Counted from the stretch's first letter, positions 47,914-57,609 are shown. The stretch: 64,000 bases of DNA from Anaerostipes faecalis (GCF_018982945.1 NZ_JABRXE010000008.1:56779-120778), one strand, 5' to 3'. Translations and numbers: made by a program. The notes: generated from the letters alone by a model not told the origin.

Positions 47914-48837
47914 ATGTTACATGAAGTAAGTTTTCAGTCCTTTAATGAACGTGATATGGTACAGGGATGGATTTATGTACCTGCTGCAAACCCTAAGGGA
48001 ATTGTCCAGATCATCCATGGCTTCGGTGAACATTCCAGAAGATATCTTCACATGATCGTTAAATTCATGGATGCAGGCTATATCGTAGCTGCTGATGACC
48101 ATGTAGGACATGGTAAAACCGCTATGATGAATGATACCTGGGGTGACTGGGGTGATAAAGGTTTCCATACCATGATGGAGGATGAGCATACTTTAAAAGA
48201 AATTGTGTGTCAAAAATATCCTGATCTTCCTTATTTCCTGTTTGGTCACAGCATGGGATCTTTCATTACCAGAGATTATGCGGCAAAATATGGTCATGAC
48301 CTGACTGGTATTACCATATGTGGAACCACAGGAATTTTCCGCGGAGCTTCAGAAGCTTCCAAAGAACTGGAAAAGGCAGTTGCGGAAGGGAAAGGAAAGG
48401 AATCTAATCCTGAATACACAGTTTCTTTAATGGGATGGATGTGCGAGCGTTGTGGTGAAATATCCATCGGAAATGAATGGATCTGTGCAGATCCTTATGT
48501 TCAGAAAGACCATGCTCAAGATCCTTTTGATGCCTTTACAAAGCCAACCACAAACCAGTCTATGCTTTATTTTACCCAAATGATGGAAGCTATCAGGGGA
48601 ACCCAGTGGGCTCAGAAAATCCCGACCTCTCTTCCTATTTATAATATTGGTGGTGATCAGGATCCTGTCGGCGAATATGCAGAGGGAATTTATCAGGTTA
48701 CCAATTGGCTCTGCAGCACAGGACACACAGTAAAAACTAAAGTTTATTCCGGATACCGTCATGAAATTCATAATTATAATGACATCAAAGACGATGTTGA
48801 ATCCGGTATTATTGATTTTATGGATAATCTTATATAA
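47914..48837 (+). CDS. Alpha/beta hydrolase (monoacylglycerol lipase/lysophospholipase-like)
   Basis: This 307-residue serine hydrolase has the oxyanion-region HGFGEHSRRY, the nucleophile elbow FGHSMGSF (Ser), an acid in NIGGDQDPVGE and the histidine in GYRHEIHNY. It has no signal peptide. This architecture is shared by the bacterial lysophospholipase/monoglyceride lipase group (Hydrolase_4). AGGAGG precedes the ATG at 47914. It is divergent from gpmI; a TATAAT-rich stretch just upstream may hold its promoter. Confidence 0.88.
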   Translation: MLHEVSFQSFNERDMVQGWIYVPAANPKGIVQIIHGFGEHSRRYLHMIVKFMDAGYIVAADDHVGHGKTAMMNDTWGDWGDKGFHTMMEDEHTLKEIVCQKYPDLPYFLFGHSMGSFITRDYAAKYGHDLTGITICGTTGIFRGASEASKELEKAVAEGKGKESNPEYTVSLMGWMCERCGEISIGNEWICADPYVQKDHAQDPFDAFTKPTTNQSMLYFTQMMEAIRGTQWAQKIPTSLPIYNIGGDQDPVGEYAEGIYQVTNWLCSTGHTVKTKVYSGYRHEIHNYNDIKDDVESGIIDFMDNLI

Positions 48838-48889
48838 AAATGATAGTGCTTTTTTGTTCAAAAAGATTTTTTCCACCTAATTTTTTTTA

Positions 48890-48917
48890 TTGATTTTCCA
48901 GACTATTCTGCTATTAT
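48890..48917 (+). promoter_or_regulatory. Probable promoter of the YheO-like gene
   Basis: TTGATT (48890-48895) and TATTAT (48912-48917) are 16 bases apart, about 40 bp before the start codon. Confidence 0.5.
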
Positions 48918-48958
48918 AAATTTAAAAAGACAATGAAACTAAATCAGGAGGTATTGAT

Positions 48959-49600
48959 ATGGCTGATTTTCAATTAAATATATTAAAACAAATAGCTGCC
49001 GGTCTAGCCGCCCAATTTGGAAGTAATTGCGAAGTTATCATTCAGGATATTGCTCATAACTCTTCAGAATGTTCTATTGTACACATTGAAAATGGACACG
49101 TCAGCGGAAAGAAAATTGGTGACGAATCATCTGGTATCGTTTTAAATAATATACGTCATATGAATAATCTTCCAACGGATCATTTAGCCTATTTAACAAA
49201 GACTGATACTGGCAGAATACTTAAATCCAGTACCATCTATATAAAAGATGATACCGAAAAACCACGCTACATTTTTTCTATTAATTTTGATATTACCAAT
49301 CTTCTTGCTTTAGAAAAAAGTATCCATTCTCTTACCGAGTGCAATACTGATTCAAGAAGAAAAAATTATGCTCCGAAAAATACTCATAATGTTAATGAAC
49401 TTCTTGATGAATTAATTGAACAATCTGTAGCATTGGTTGGAATACCAGTCCCATTAATGACAAAAAATGATAAAATCAAAGCAATCCATTTTCTAAATGA
49501 TGCAGGTGCTTTTCTCATTACGAAATCTGGAGACAAGGTAGCAAAATATTTTGGAATCTCAAAATACACCCTTTACAGTTATGTAGACATTAATAAATAA
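48959..49600 (+). CDS. YheO-like PAS-domain transcriptional regulator
   Basis: This 213-residue protein has an N-terminal PAS_6 (YheO-type) domain (ILKQIAAGLAAQFGSNCEVIIQD, then ENGHVSGKKIG) and a C-terminal helix-turn-helix (GDKVAKYFGISKYTLYSYVD). Members such as DadR regulate amino-acid catabolism. An AGGAGG site supports the ATG. It is convergent with ridA across a shared terminator. Confidence 0.85.
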   Translation: MADFQLNILKQIAAGLAAQFGSNCEVIIQDIAHNSSECSIVHIENGHVSGKKIGDESSGIVLNNIRHMNNLPTDHLAYLTKTDTGRILKSSTIYIKDDTEKPRYIFSINFDITNLLALEKSIHSLTECNTDSRRKNYAPKNTHNVNELLDELIEQSVALVGIPVPLMTKNDKIKAIHFLNDAGAFLITKSGDKVAKYFGISKYTLYSYVDINK

Positions 49601-49625
49601 GCATTTGTCTGTAAATACTACAATG

Positions 49626-49689
49626 AAAAACCGCTTCTGATCTGTTTTGAGGAGTCGCTTCACCCTCATTACAGTCAAAAGCGGTTTTT
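49626..49689. terminator. Shared terminator between YheO-like gene and ridA
   Basis: Outer arms AAAAACCGCTT and AAGCGGTTTTT (49626-49636, 49679-49689) enclose a small TGAGG/CCTCA hairpin. T-runs on both strands make it bidirectional. Confidence 0.85.
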
Positions 49690-49717
49690 GATAATTAAGA
49701 ATTTTATCCAATCCAGA

Positions 49718-50086
49718 CTATTTTACTGCGATAACTTCAATCTCACAAAGAACGCCTTTTGGTAAATCCTTTACTGCAACACAGCTTCTTGCCGGTTTAG
49801 ATACAAAATATTTTGCATATACTTCATTGAATGCGGTAAAATCAGCAATATCTGCCAAGAAACATGTGGTCTTAACCACTTTATCATAACCGCTTCCTGC
49901 TGCTTCAATGATAGCTCCTGCATTCTTACAGCTCTGCTCTGTCTGAGCTTCAATTCCTTCTGGAATCTCACCAGTTTCAGGATTTACAGGAATCTGTCCG
50001 GAAGCAAAAATAATTCCATTTACTTCGTATCCCTGTGAATATGGTCCAATGGCTCCTGGTGCTTTATCTGTACTGATTATGTTCAT
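49718..50086 (-). CDS. ridA: RidA family enamine/imine deaminase
   Basis: This 122-residue protein hydrolyses reactive enamines from PLP-enzymes. It has APGAIGPYSQGYEVNGIIFASGQIPVNP and the C-terminal PARSCVAVKDLPKGVLCEIEVIA with the substrate-binding arginine. GAGGAG supports the ATG at 50086 rather than the in-frame codon at 50128. It follows the lactate-utilisation operon with its own start region. Confidence 0.93.
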   Translation of the reverse strand: MNIISTDKAPGAIGPYSQGYEVNGIIFASGQIPVNPETGEIPEGIEAQTEQSCKNAGAIIEAAGSGYDKVVKTTCFLADIADFTAFNEVYAKYFVSKPARSCVAVKDLPKGVLCEIEVIAVK

Positions 50087-50179
50087 TTTGACTCCTCGCT
50101 TTCTACAAATTTTACTCTGTTTGTCCATTATACTATATCCACTTTATTATAACAATTACTTAATTATTAAAGTTCAACA

Positions 50180-51583
50180 CTATGCCTGAAATACTTTATG
50201 AGGATTCAAAATATTTTTTGGATCAAATGCCTTTTTAATTCCATTCATTAATTCAATTGTTTCAGGATTCAGAGACTCTTGTAAATATGGTTTCTTTGCA
50301 AAACCAATTCCATGCTCTCCTGATACCTTTCCTCCAAGTTCTTTTGCCTTCCGATATATTTTCTCCATGGCAATTCCCATACGTTTTTCAAATTCCTCCT
50401 GGCTTAAATCATCTCTCAGAATATAAGAATGAAGGTTTCCATCTCCTGCATGACCAAAACTTTTAATTCGGATATCTACTTCTGTATGCAGATTATGAAG
50501 ATAATCTACCATTTCATTCACCTTGTTTCTCGGAACAACCATGTCTACTTCATCCATATAGGTAGTTGACCCTTTAATTGCTTCCAGAAATGCTCCTCTG
50601 GCCTTCCAGATGGATTCTTCTCTTTCTTCCGTATCAGAAATCAGAACATCCAGTGCACCCTGTTCCAGACAAAGTTTTGCTACTTTATCATATGCTGCCT
50701 CAATCTCTTCTGTTGAATTTCCATCAAACTTTAGCAGAAGATATGCATCCGACTGGGAATCAGGAAATTTTTTCCCAAGATACTCTTCTGCATCAATAAT
50801 GACTTCCCTTTGCATAAATTCAATGGCCGTTGGTATTGCTTTTGATTTAATTATTAGCGGCACTGTATCAATTGCCTGCTTAAGAGTAGGAAAAGGTATC
50901 AATAAACTAATTGCCTTTTTCGGCAGAGGGAGCAATTTTAATATAGCTTTTGTAATGAATCCAAGGGTTCCTTCTGAACCTATCATCAGATCTTTCAGTG
51001 AATATCCAGAACTGTTTTTTACGACCTTACCTCCAAATTCAACAATATTTCCATTTGGAAGTACCACTTCCAGTCCACGTACATAATCTCTGGTGACTCC
51101 ATATTTTACTGCACGCATTCCTCCTGCGTTGGTGCTGATATTTCCACCAATGGTTGCAGATTTTTCCCCTGGATCTGGCGGATAAAATAAATCATGTTCT
51201 TCAACGAAGGCTGATAATTCCATAAGCAGAACACCCGGTTCAACCGTGATCGTCAGATTTTCCTCGTCCAGCTCCAGAATATGGTTCATCAGACTGGAAT
51301 CCAGCATAATACCATGTTCCATAGCAACAGAAGAACCAACAAGACCTGTTCCTGCACCTCTTGGCGTTACCGGAATATTGTTTTCATAAGCATATTTCAT
51401 AATTTCTGATATTTCCTGAGAAGATAATACTTTTACAACTACATCAGGATAACTCTTGGTACCACTTAGTTCGTCATGGCTATATTCTTCATTGATATTT
51501 TCCCCAAATAATATTCTCTCAGAATCCTTTACAATATTTTGAATTGCTTCCAGATCCGCTTTATCAAATTTCTTATAATCCAT
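50180..51583 (-). CDS. FAD-dependent D-lactate dehydrogenase (GlcD/LctD family)
   Basis: This 467-residue flavoprotein has a PCMH-type FAD domain ([21 protein letters not shown], then [13 protein letters not shown]) and a C-terminal domain ending [18 protein letters not shown]. It is encoded 3 bp after the Etf alpha gene. The trio EtfB-EtfA-GlcD matches the LctBCD complex of Acetobacterium woodii, which oxidises lactate by flavin-based electron confurcation. Glycolate or another 2-hydroxyacid is an alternative substrate. It is under a FadR/LldR-type regulator. Confidence 0.88.
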   Translation of the reverse strand: MDYKKFDKADLEAIQNIVKDSERILFGENINEEYSHDELSGTKSYPDVVVKVLSSQEISEIMKYAYENNIPVTPRGAGTGLVGSSVAMEHGIMLDSSLMNHILELDEENLTITVEPGVLLMELSAFVEEHDLFYPPDPGEKSATIGGNISTNAGGMRAVKYGVTRDYVRGLEVVLPNGNIVEFGGKVVKNSSGYSLKDLMIGSEGTLGFITKAILKLLPLPKKAISLLIPFPTLKQAIDTVPLIIKSKAIPTAIEFMQREVIIDAEEYLGKKFPDSQSDAYLLLKFDGNSTEEIEAAYDKVAKLCLEQGALDVLISDTEEREESIWKARGAFLEAIKGSTTYMDEVDMVVPRNKVNEMVDYLHNLHTEVDIRIKSFGHAGDGNLHSYILRDDLSQEEFEKRMGIAMEKIYRKAKELGGKVSGEHGIGFAKKPYLQESLNPETIELMNGIKKAFDPKNILNPHKVFQA

Positions 51584-51586
51584 ATC

Positions 51587-52780
51587 CTATGCCCCTTTCG
51601 CTGCTTTCACTTTTTCAATGAGCTTTGGTATGATTTCGTAAAGATCTCCTACCAGACAATAATGTGCCGTTTTGAAAATTGGTGCTTTTTCATCAGAATC
51701 TATGGAAATGATACAATCAGAATGATTCATTCCTGCAACAAACTGAATTGCACCAGATACACCACATGTAATAATTAATTTAGGACGAACCGTTCTTCCG
51801 CTTAATCCAACCTGGCGTTTTGCATCCACCCATCCGGCTTCTACCAATGGTCTTGTACATGCCAGCTGACCCTTCATAAGATCCGCCAGCTCCTGAATCA
51901 TTGCAAGATCTTCTTCTTTTTTTACTCCTCGTCCGGCAACAACAAGTACATCTGCTGATTCAATAAACTGCTCCTGTTCTTTCAATACAATATCAAGTAC
52001 CTCCACATTGGATTTCAGTTTCTCTTCATCGATCTCACATGAAATAATCTCTCCACTTGTCTCTTCCATACGCTCTGGTGCATTCATAACTTTATAACGC
52101 ACTGTTGCCATTTGTGGACGGTTATTTGGTGTCAGAATATGTGCCATAATATTTCCGCCAAAAGCCGGACGAATCTGAGAAAGATCTGTATTTTTATCCA
52201 TTTCAAGAATAGTACAATCTGCTGTCAGTCCTGTCTTCATTCTTGCCGCAACTCTTGGAGCAAGCTGTCTTCCCACCGTTGTTGCACCTGTTAAAATGGC
52301 AGATGGTTTCTGTTTTTCAATAAAATCCTCAAATACCGCTGTATATGGTTCAATCTTAAACCGATCCAGTTGAGGATTATCATATACAAAAACTTTATCA
52401 ACTCCATAGTGAAGTAATTCTTCCGCTTTTTCTTTTATTTTACTTCCCATAAAAAGAGCATAAACCGGATGTTTAATGACCGCCGCCAATTCTCTTGCCT
52501 TTCCAATTAATTCATATGTAACTGGATGAATTTCTCCGTCAACATGATCCACATATACAGCAATTCCATTCCATTGACTTTTATCAATGGTTTTCTTTTC
52601 TTTTTCTTCTACATACTCTACAGCACCTGCCGGACCTTTTTTTACACACAGTCTGCACATTTTACATGCAGCATTGATACTGACTTTCCCATCCTTTTCT
52701 TCCATAGCTCCGAAAGGACAGATTGTTGTTAACTCTTTAGGATCTTTTATTTTTTCCTGATGAATGATTAATTTTGCCAT
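51587..52780 (-). CDS. etfA: Electron transfer flavoprotein alpha subunit with ferredoxin-like extension
   Basis: The 397-residue protein has an ETF-alpha core with GATTVGRQLAPRVAARMKTGLTADC, VAGRGVKKEEDL and the FAD-binding VGLSGRTVRPKLIITCGVSGAIQFVAGM. The N-terminal extension (~60 residues) has Cys21, Cys39, Cys42 and Cys45 in CPFGA and CxxCxxC, enough for one [4Fe-4S] cluster. Such an extension is known in lactate-oxidising LctC. It is preceded by etfB and followed by the lactate dehydrogenase. Confidence 0.92.
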   Translation of the reverse strand: MAKLIIHQEKIKDPKELTTICPFGAMEEKDGKVSINAACKMCRLCVKKGPAGAVEYVEEKEKKTIDKSQWNGIAVYVDHVDGEIHPVTYELIGKARELAAVIKHPVYALFMGSKIKEKAEELLHYGVDKVFVYDNPQLDRFKIEPYTAVFEDFIEKQKPSAILTGATTVGRQLAPRVAARMKTGLTADCTILEMDKNTDLSQIRPAFGGNIMAHILTPNNRPQMATVRYKVMNAPERMEETSGEIISCEIDEEKLKSNVEVLDIVLKEQEQFIESADVLVVAGRGVKKEEDLAMIQELADLMKGQLACTRPLVEAGWVDAKRQVGLSGRTVRPKLIITCGVSGAIQFVAGMNHSDCIISIDSDEKAPIFKTAHYCLVGDLYEIIPKLIEKVKAAKGA

Positions 52781-52796
52781 CGCTTTCTCCCCCTTT

Positions 52797-53585
52797 TTAA
52801 ATAAATTTTAATTCTGAGATCATATGAAATAATTTATCTGCAATTACGTCGCTATTCTCATTCCATACTTCTCTATGATCATTTGTCTCTGGTGGGAAAA
52901 TGCGTTTTACCTGAGTTGGTGAACCGTTCAAACCATAATGAGTCTCATCTGTGTCTTCCATATCATCCAAAGAATAAACTTCTATTTCCCTATCTTTTGT
53001 CTCTGTTTTTTTCACATAAGATGGAAGTCTTGGCTGGAAGATATCTTTATCCACTGACAATAGACATGGATAAGAAACTTTTGCAATTTCCAGCTCATTT
53101 GGAAGATCCATCTCAATGGTAATTCCATTGGAATCGATGTCTTTTATTTTTTTAACATTTGAAACACTTGGTATATTCAGCCATTCTGAAACCTCGGATC
53201 CAACCTGAGCCGTATCTCCATCTGTTGTCTGCTTTCCACATAGGATCAAATCAAATGTTCCCATTTTCCGAATACCCTGTGCCAGAGTATAACTGGTTGC
53301 CAGCACATCAGCTCCGCCAAATCTACGATCAGATAGCAACGCCCCTTTATCTGCTCCCATAGCAAAAGCTTCACGAATAACTGCCATTGCCTGTGGCGGT
53401 CCCATACTAATTACACTGATTGTTCCTCCGGTCTTCTCCCGAATCTGTAATGCAGTCTCCAATGCATACAGATCATATGGATTCATTTTAGAATCTGCTC
53501 CGTTTCTTAATAGCACCCCCGTTACCGGGTCTACTTCTACTTTGTTGGAAGCCGGTACTTGCTTGATGCATACTAAAATATCCAT
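52797..53585 (-). CDS. etfB: Electron transfer flavoprotein beta subunit
   Basis: This 262-residue ETF-beta/FixA protein has MDILVCIKQVPASNKVEVDP, MNPYDLYALETAL, VISMGPPQAM and ILCGKQTTDGDTAQVGSEVSEWL, including the nucleotide-binding region. It is the first gene of the etfBA-lactate dehydrogenase operon, behind an AGGAGGG site and a leader carrying two operator palindromes. Confidence 0.95.
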   Translation of the reverse strand: MDILVCIKQVPASNKVEVDPVTGVLLRNGADSKMNPYDLYALETALQIREKTGGTISVISMGPPQAMAVIREAFAMGADKGALLSDRRFGGADVLATSYTLAQGIRKMGTFDLILCGKQTTDGDTAQVGSEVSEWLNIPSVSNVKKIKDIDSNGITIEMDLPNELEIAKVSYPCLLSVDKDIFQPRLPSYVKKTETKDREIEVYSLDDMEDTDETHYGLNGSPTQVKRIFPPETNDHREVWNENSDVIADKLFHMISELKFI

Positions 53586-53626
53586 AATATTCCCTCCTGT
53601 TTAAACACTTTTTCACATTTCTCTAT

Positions 53627-53707
53627 ATTGGTAGTACCAATTTTAATGGTAAAAAATAAAGATGTCTCCGCGCATCTGATTTTAATTTTTATATTGGTAG
53701 TACCAAT
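53627..53707 (-). promoter_or_regulatory. Twin operators of the lactate operon
   Basis: Two identical copies of ATTGGTAGTACCAAT (53627-53641 and 53693-53707) lie 66 bp apart in the leader. The palindrome fits the LldR/PdhR-type FadR-family consensus (AATTGGTnnTACCAATT). Two sites at this spacing suggest cooperative binding or a loop. Confidence 0.8.
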
Positions 53708-53718
53708 TTCTGTGTTTT

Positions 53719-53747
53719 ATTATAGTCAATATTACTATTTTTGTCTA
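53719..53747 (-). promoter_or_regulatory. Sigma-A promoter of the lactate operon
   Basis: On the minus strand, TAGACA (53742-53747) and TATAAT (53719-53724) are separated by 17 bases. The upstream-most operator begins about 12 bases after the -10 box. Confidence 0.7.
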
Positions 53748-53807
53748 GTATCTTCTTATAATTTTGTTAAAATTAAACAAAGGATATGTTGATTTACTCA
53801 CATATCC

Positions 53808-54497
53808 TTACAATTCTTTGTTAATAATTTTATTAATCATATCAAAGTGACGTATCATTGCCTTCTGTCCATTAACTAAATCTCTTTTCATAAGACATTC
53901 CACCATTTCTTTATGTGCTTCCTGCAACATACCCTTACGCCTTTCGGTTCTTAAAATTTCACGACGCATATCTTTGATAAACACATCCATAACCTTTGAT
54001 AACGCATTTAAAATATGCAAAATTAATATATTTCCTGAGGCCTTTGCAATTGCATAATGAATTTTTTTATCCAGCATTGTTTTTTCATCAACATCTTTAC
54101 TCTGGTCCAGTTTTAAAACATATTCCTTCATCCTCATAATTTCTTCATCTTCTGCATTCTTTATGGCAAGTGCATAGGCCTGCATCTCCAGACCAATACG
54201 AAGCTGATTAACCTGTTCATAATCCAGCTCATTTAACCTGAACATCATAGACATTGTATCTACCAGATAGGATTCAAAATCACAGGAGATATAATTTCCC
54301 GCACCATGTTTACTGGAAATAACACCAACAACACTAAGGATCTTTAATGCTTCACGAACAGAATTTCTACTGACACCCAGCTGTTCTGATAATTCTCTCT
54401 CTGGTGGGAGAGTTTCTCCAAGAACAAGCTCCTCATTCATGATCTTCTGTTTAATATGATCCATAACAATCTCATATGCTTTTTTCTCTTTTTCCAT
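53808..54497 (-). CDS. FadR-family regulator (LldR-like)
   Basis: This 229-residue GntR/FadR-type repressor has an N-terminal winged helix (VMDHIKQKIMNEELVLGETLPPERELSEQLGVSRNSVREALKIL and GAGNYIS) and a C-terminal helical FCD domain that usually binds a metal and a carboxylate. It lies directly upstream of the etfBA-lactate dehydrogenase operon, whose leader has matching operators, so lactate is the likely inducer. AAGGG is spaced suitably for the ATG at 54497. Confidence 0.92.
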   Translation of the reverse strand: MEKEKKAYEIVMDHIKQKIMNEELVLGETLPPERELSEQLGVSRNSVREALKILSVVGVISSKHGAGNYISCDFESYLVDTMSMMFRLNELDYEQVNQLRIGLEMQAYALAIKNAEDEEIMRMKEYVLKLDQSKDVDEKTMLDKKIHYAIAKASGNILILHILNALSKVMDVFIKDMRREILRTERRKGMLQEAHKEMVECLMKRDLVNGQKAMIRHFDMINKIINKEL

Positions 54498-54527
54498 GAT
54501 ATCATTTCCCTTCATTTCTATATTTTT

Positions 54528-55217
54528 TTATTCTTCATGCAAATAACAGTACTCGCTTCCCATTTTCGCATCTCTATAACACCCCTCTTCTGCACATTGG
54601 GGAGGATTATTCATTCTAATGGTAATCCAAAACATAATAATTAAGAAAATTATAGCTGCAGGAAAACTGAAATACCATGGTTCCTTCTCTTCATCCTTTT
54701 TTTCCTTCCTGGCTTCCAAAACATAAGGCTTTTTTATTTTTAATAATTTCACGCCTAAATATCCCCATGCAGGAATGCAACATGCGGGCACAACATATAA
54801 CATATGTAAAAGTTCCCATGTTATCTCTTCAATTATTATAGTTTTTATCAAGACATATGTAAATGCTAGAGCAAAAATCAGTGCTATGGTAAAATAATCC
54901 CTTCCTTCTGATTTTTCTCCAAAATATATATATCCTATTGTTGATAACATCCACACAAAATATATGAGAATCATGTATCTTGGACTGCTAAGCCATATAA
55001 TAAGCAAGAGCATCAATGGAACAACTGCACACAATCCAATCACAAAACATATTAATGCACTATTATATATTCTAAGACCTAATGAGTCCCTTTGGGGTTT
55101 TACTGTTTCAGATATGATTTTTTCATCCGTTTCATATATATCTTCTATGACCTTTTTTTCTATCATATCATCCCATATATCTTTTTTTCCATCTCCATTC
55201 ATATCAAAAAATGACAT
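54528..55217 (-). CDS. Unrecognised membrane protein with EF-hand-like start and zinc-knuckle-like end
   Basis: A 229-residue protein that I cannot place in a family. It begins with MSFFDMNGDGKKDIWDDM, an EF-hand/dockerin-like calcium-loop pattern. Five hydrophobic helices follow (about 50-76, 82-99, 108-126, 138-158, 184-201). A soluble C-terminus has Cys208, Cys213, Cys224 and His227 (CX4CX10CX2H), a possible zinc site. A charged loop (KEKKDEEKE) precedes the last helix. It sits 30 bp upstream of the FadR-type gene on the same strand, with GAGGAG before the ATG. Confidence 0.75.
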   Translation of the reverse strand: MSFFDMNGDGKKDIWDDMIEKKVIEDIYETDEKIISETVKPQRDSLGLRIYNSALICFVIGLCAVVPLMLLLIIWLSSPRYMILIYFVWMLSTIGYIYFGEKSEGRDYFTIALIFALAFTYVLIKTIIIEEITWELLHMLYVVPACCIPAWGYLGVKLLKIKKPYVLEARKEKKDEEKEPWYFSFPAAIIFLIIMFWITIRMNNPPQCAEEGCYRDAKMGSEYCYLHEE

Positions 55218-55314
55218 TTCTTTTTCTCCTCATTTCCCTTGATTATAAATCAATACGCTTCCCCTTTTATTTCATTTTATCATATCCTCAAATTAAATAC
55301 ATCCTTTACTTAAG

Positions 55315-55497
55315 ATTCAAGACTCGCTCGCGAGTCTTGGCGCGGAATTCGGGTCTGCATAGCAGACATACTTCCAATCCGAATTCCTGCGCATCCTCGC
55401 GGAGCGTATATCAGATGGGGGGATTGAAACCTGCCACTGATACATAATTGTTGCTCACCGCCTACAGAGGCGGGAGTCATCCCTCATCTGATATAGA
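55315..55497 (-). repeat. Hairpin-rich mobile repeat, copy 2 (MITE/PATE-like)
   Basis: Reverse-complement copy of the element at 40086-40264. It lies in an intergenic stretch of about 350 bp that otherwise holds only the tpiA terminator. Compared with copy 1 it has one substitution (GCAGG for GCGGG) and two extra C residues in the ATCC run. All hairpins of copy 1 are preserved. It contains no coding frame. Confidence 0.88.
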
Positions 55498-55512
55498 GTC
55501 ATAAAAAGAAAA

Positions 55513-55546
55513 TCCCGTAAATACGCGGATTAACGTATCTACGGGA
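55513..55546 (-). terminator. Terminator after tpiA
   Basis: TCCCGTA/TACGGGA with inner ATACG/CGTAT form a strong stem. The minus-strand transcript continues TTTTCTTTTT. Confidence 0.9.
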
Positions 55547-55567
55547 CCCATCATCAATTAATCAAAA

Positions 55568-56314
55568 TTATTTATAATTTACAATTTTTCCAAAGTCTGG
55601 TTTTAATGATGCACCACCAACTAATCCTCCATCGATATCTGGCTGAGCAAATAATTCTGGAGCACTAGCTGCAGATACAGATCCACCATACTGAATGCGG
55701 ATTGCTTCTGCTGTAGCTTCATCATATACTTCACCAATACAAGCACGGATTGCTGCACAAACTTCCTGAGCCTGTTCTGTAGTTGCAACTTTTCCAGTTC
55801 CAATAGCCCAAATTGGTTCATATGCAATGATAGCAGTTTTAGCCTGGTCAGCTGTAACTCCCTGGAATGCAATCTTAATCTGCTGACGTACAAAGTCAAT
55901 TGTAACTCCCTGTTCTCTCTGAGCAAGAGTTTCACCACAGCAAACGATTGGTGTAATTCCATGTTCAAAAGCTTTTAATACTTTTTTGTTTACAGTTTCA
56001 TCTGTTTCAGCAAAGTATTCTCTTCTTTCAGAATGTCCAAGAATAACATATTTAACACCTAAATCTGTTAACATGTTAGGAGCGATTTCTCCTGTATAAG
56101 CTCCACTTTCTTCAAAGTACATGTTTTCTGCACCGATAGAGATATTGCTTCCTTCTGCTGCTTCAATAGCTGCTGGAATGTCAATAGCTGGTACACAAAA
56201 TACTACATCAGAAGTTTCACTTGCTACTAATGGTTTTAATTCTTCAATTAAAGCTTTTGCTTCACTTGGAGTTTTGTTCATTTTCCAGTTTCCTGCTACG
56301 ATTGTTTTACGCAT
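55568..56314 (-). CDS. tpiA: Triosephosphate isomerase
   Basis: It interconverts dihydroxyacetone phosphate and glyceraldehyde-3-phosphate. The 248 residues have [18 protein letters not shown], the catalytic [12 protein letters not shown] and YGGSVSA with the phosphate loop LVGGASL. It is the last gene of the gap-pgk-tpiA set, 89 bp after pgk, with a strong terminator after it. Confidence 0.98.
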   Translation of the reverse strand: MRKTIVAGNWKMNKTPSEAKALIEELKPLVASETSDVVFCVPAIDIPAAIEAAEGSNISIGAENMYFEESGAYTGEIAPNMLTDLGVKYVILGHSERREYFAETDETVNKKVLKAFEHGITPIVCCGETLAQREQGVTIDFVRQQIKIAFQGVTADQAKTAIIAYEPIWAIGTGKVATTEQAQEVCAAIRACIGEVYDEATAEAIRIQYGGSVSAASAPELFAQPDIDGGLVGGASLKPDFGKIVNYK

Positions 56315-56403
56315 GAGACTTATCCTTCTTTCTTAAAATATTAATATTGTACTTTTATATGGTAATTGTATTTATTCTCATTAAATACTTAAATGCTAAA
56401 TGA

Positions 56404-57609
56404 CTATTTATCGTTTGCTGCTACTACACCTGGAAGGTCTTTTCCTTCTAAGAATTCAAGAGATGCTCCACCACCTGTTGAGATATGTGTCATCTTATCT
56501 CCAAATCCTAACTGGTTAACAGCAGCTGCAGAGTCTCCTCCACCAATAATTGTTGTTGCTTCTGTTTCTGCTAATGATTCTGCAACAGCAATAGTTCCTT
56601 TTGCAAGGATAGGGTTTTCAAATACACCCATTGGTCCATTCCATACAACTGTTTTTGCTGTTTTAACTGCTTCAGCAAATTTAGCAGCTGTTTCTGTTCC
56701 AATGTCAAGTCCCATCATGTCAGCTGGAATTTCATCAGATGGTACAACAGATACTTCGATTTCCGCATCAATTGGATTAGGGAATTCTTTTGCGATTGTT
56801 GTATCAACAGGCAGGAACAGGTTCTTTCCTAATTTTTCTGCCTTATCCATCATTTCTTTACAGTAGTCGATTTTTTCATCATCTACCAGAGAAGTTCCAA
56901 CTTCATATCCTTTAGCCTTTAAGAATGTATAAGCCATTCCGCCACCAATAATTAATGTATCACATTTTTCAAGAAGGTTATCAATAACTTTTAATTTGTC
57001 TGCAACTTTAGCTCCACCTAAAATAGCAACCATAGGTCTTTCTGGATTATTAACTGCATTTCCTAAGAAATCAATTTCTTTCTGCATTAAGTATCCCACT
57101 ACAGCAGTATCAACATATTCTGTAACACCAACGTTAGAACAGTGTGCTCTATGAGCTGTACCAAATGCGTCATTTACAAATACGTCACACAGACTTGCCA
57201 AATCTTTGCTAAATTCTTCACCGTTCTTTGTTTCTTCAGCTCTGTAACGAGTATTCTGAAGAAGAACTACTTCTCCGTCTTTCATTTCAGCAACAGCTGC
57301 TTTTGCATTTTCACCAACAACATTGTCATCAGCTGCAAATTTTACTTCCTGACCTAACAGTTCACTTAAACGTACTGCAACAGGTGCAAGAGATAATTCT
57401 GGTTTTGGTTCTCCTTTTGGTTTTCCTAAATGAGAGCAAAGAATTACTTTTCCACCATCAGCAATCAGTTTTTTGATTGTTGGAAGAGCTGCTACCAGAC
57501 GGTTTTCATCTGTAATTACTCCGTCTTTTAAAGGTACGTTAAAATCACAACGCACTAAAACTTTCTTTCCTGCTACATTAATGTCATCTACAGATTTTTT
57601 ATTTAACAT
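56404..57609 (-). CDS. pgk: Phosphoglycerate kinase
   Basis: It makes ATP from 1,3-bisphosphoglycerate. The 401 residues show [73 protein letters not shown] and the C-terminal GGGDSAAAV and [14 protein letters not shown] gap terminator and a leader with a 12-bp inverted repeat lie upstream, so pgk may be partly separately controlled. Confidence 0.98.
   Translation of the reverse strand: MLNKKSVDDINVAGKKVLVRCDFNVPLKDGVITDENRLVAALPTIKKLIADGGKVILCSHLGKPKGEPKPELSLAPVAVRLSELLGQEVKFAADDNVVGENAKAAVAEMKDGEVVLLQNTRYRAEETKNGEEFSKDLASLCDVFVNDAFGTAHRAHCSNVGVTEYVDTAVVGYLMQKEIDFLGNAVNNPERPMVAILGGAKVADKLKVIDNLLEKCDTLIIGGGMAYTFLKAKGYEVGTSLVDDEKIDYCKEMMDKAEKLGKNLFLPVDTTIAKEFPNPIDAEIEVSVVPSDEIPADMMGLDIGTETAAKFAEAVKTAKTVVWNGPMGVFENPILAKGTIAVAESLAETEATTIIGGGDSAAAVNQLGFGDKMTHISTGGGASLEFLEGKDLPGVVAANDK

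Noticed and set aside
50610-51086. Plus-strand reading frame opposite the lactate dehydrogenase
   Set aside because: Fully contained in a conserved gene on the other strand, with no start signal.
53650-53685. Possible attenuator hairpin AGATG/CATCT between the two lactate operators
   Set aside because: Only five base pairs, with an eight-base loop; too weak to call a terminator.
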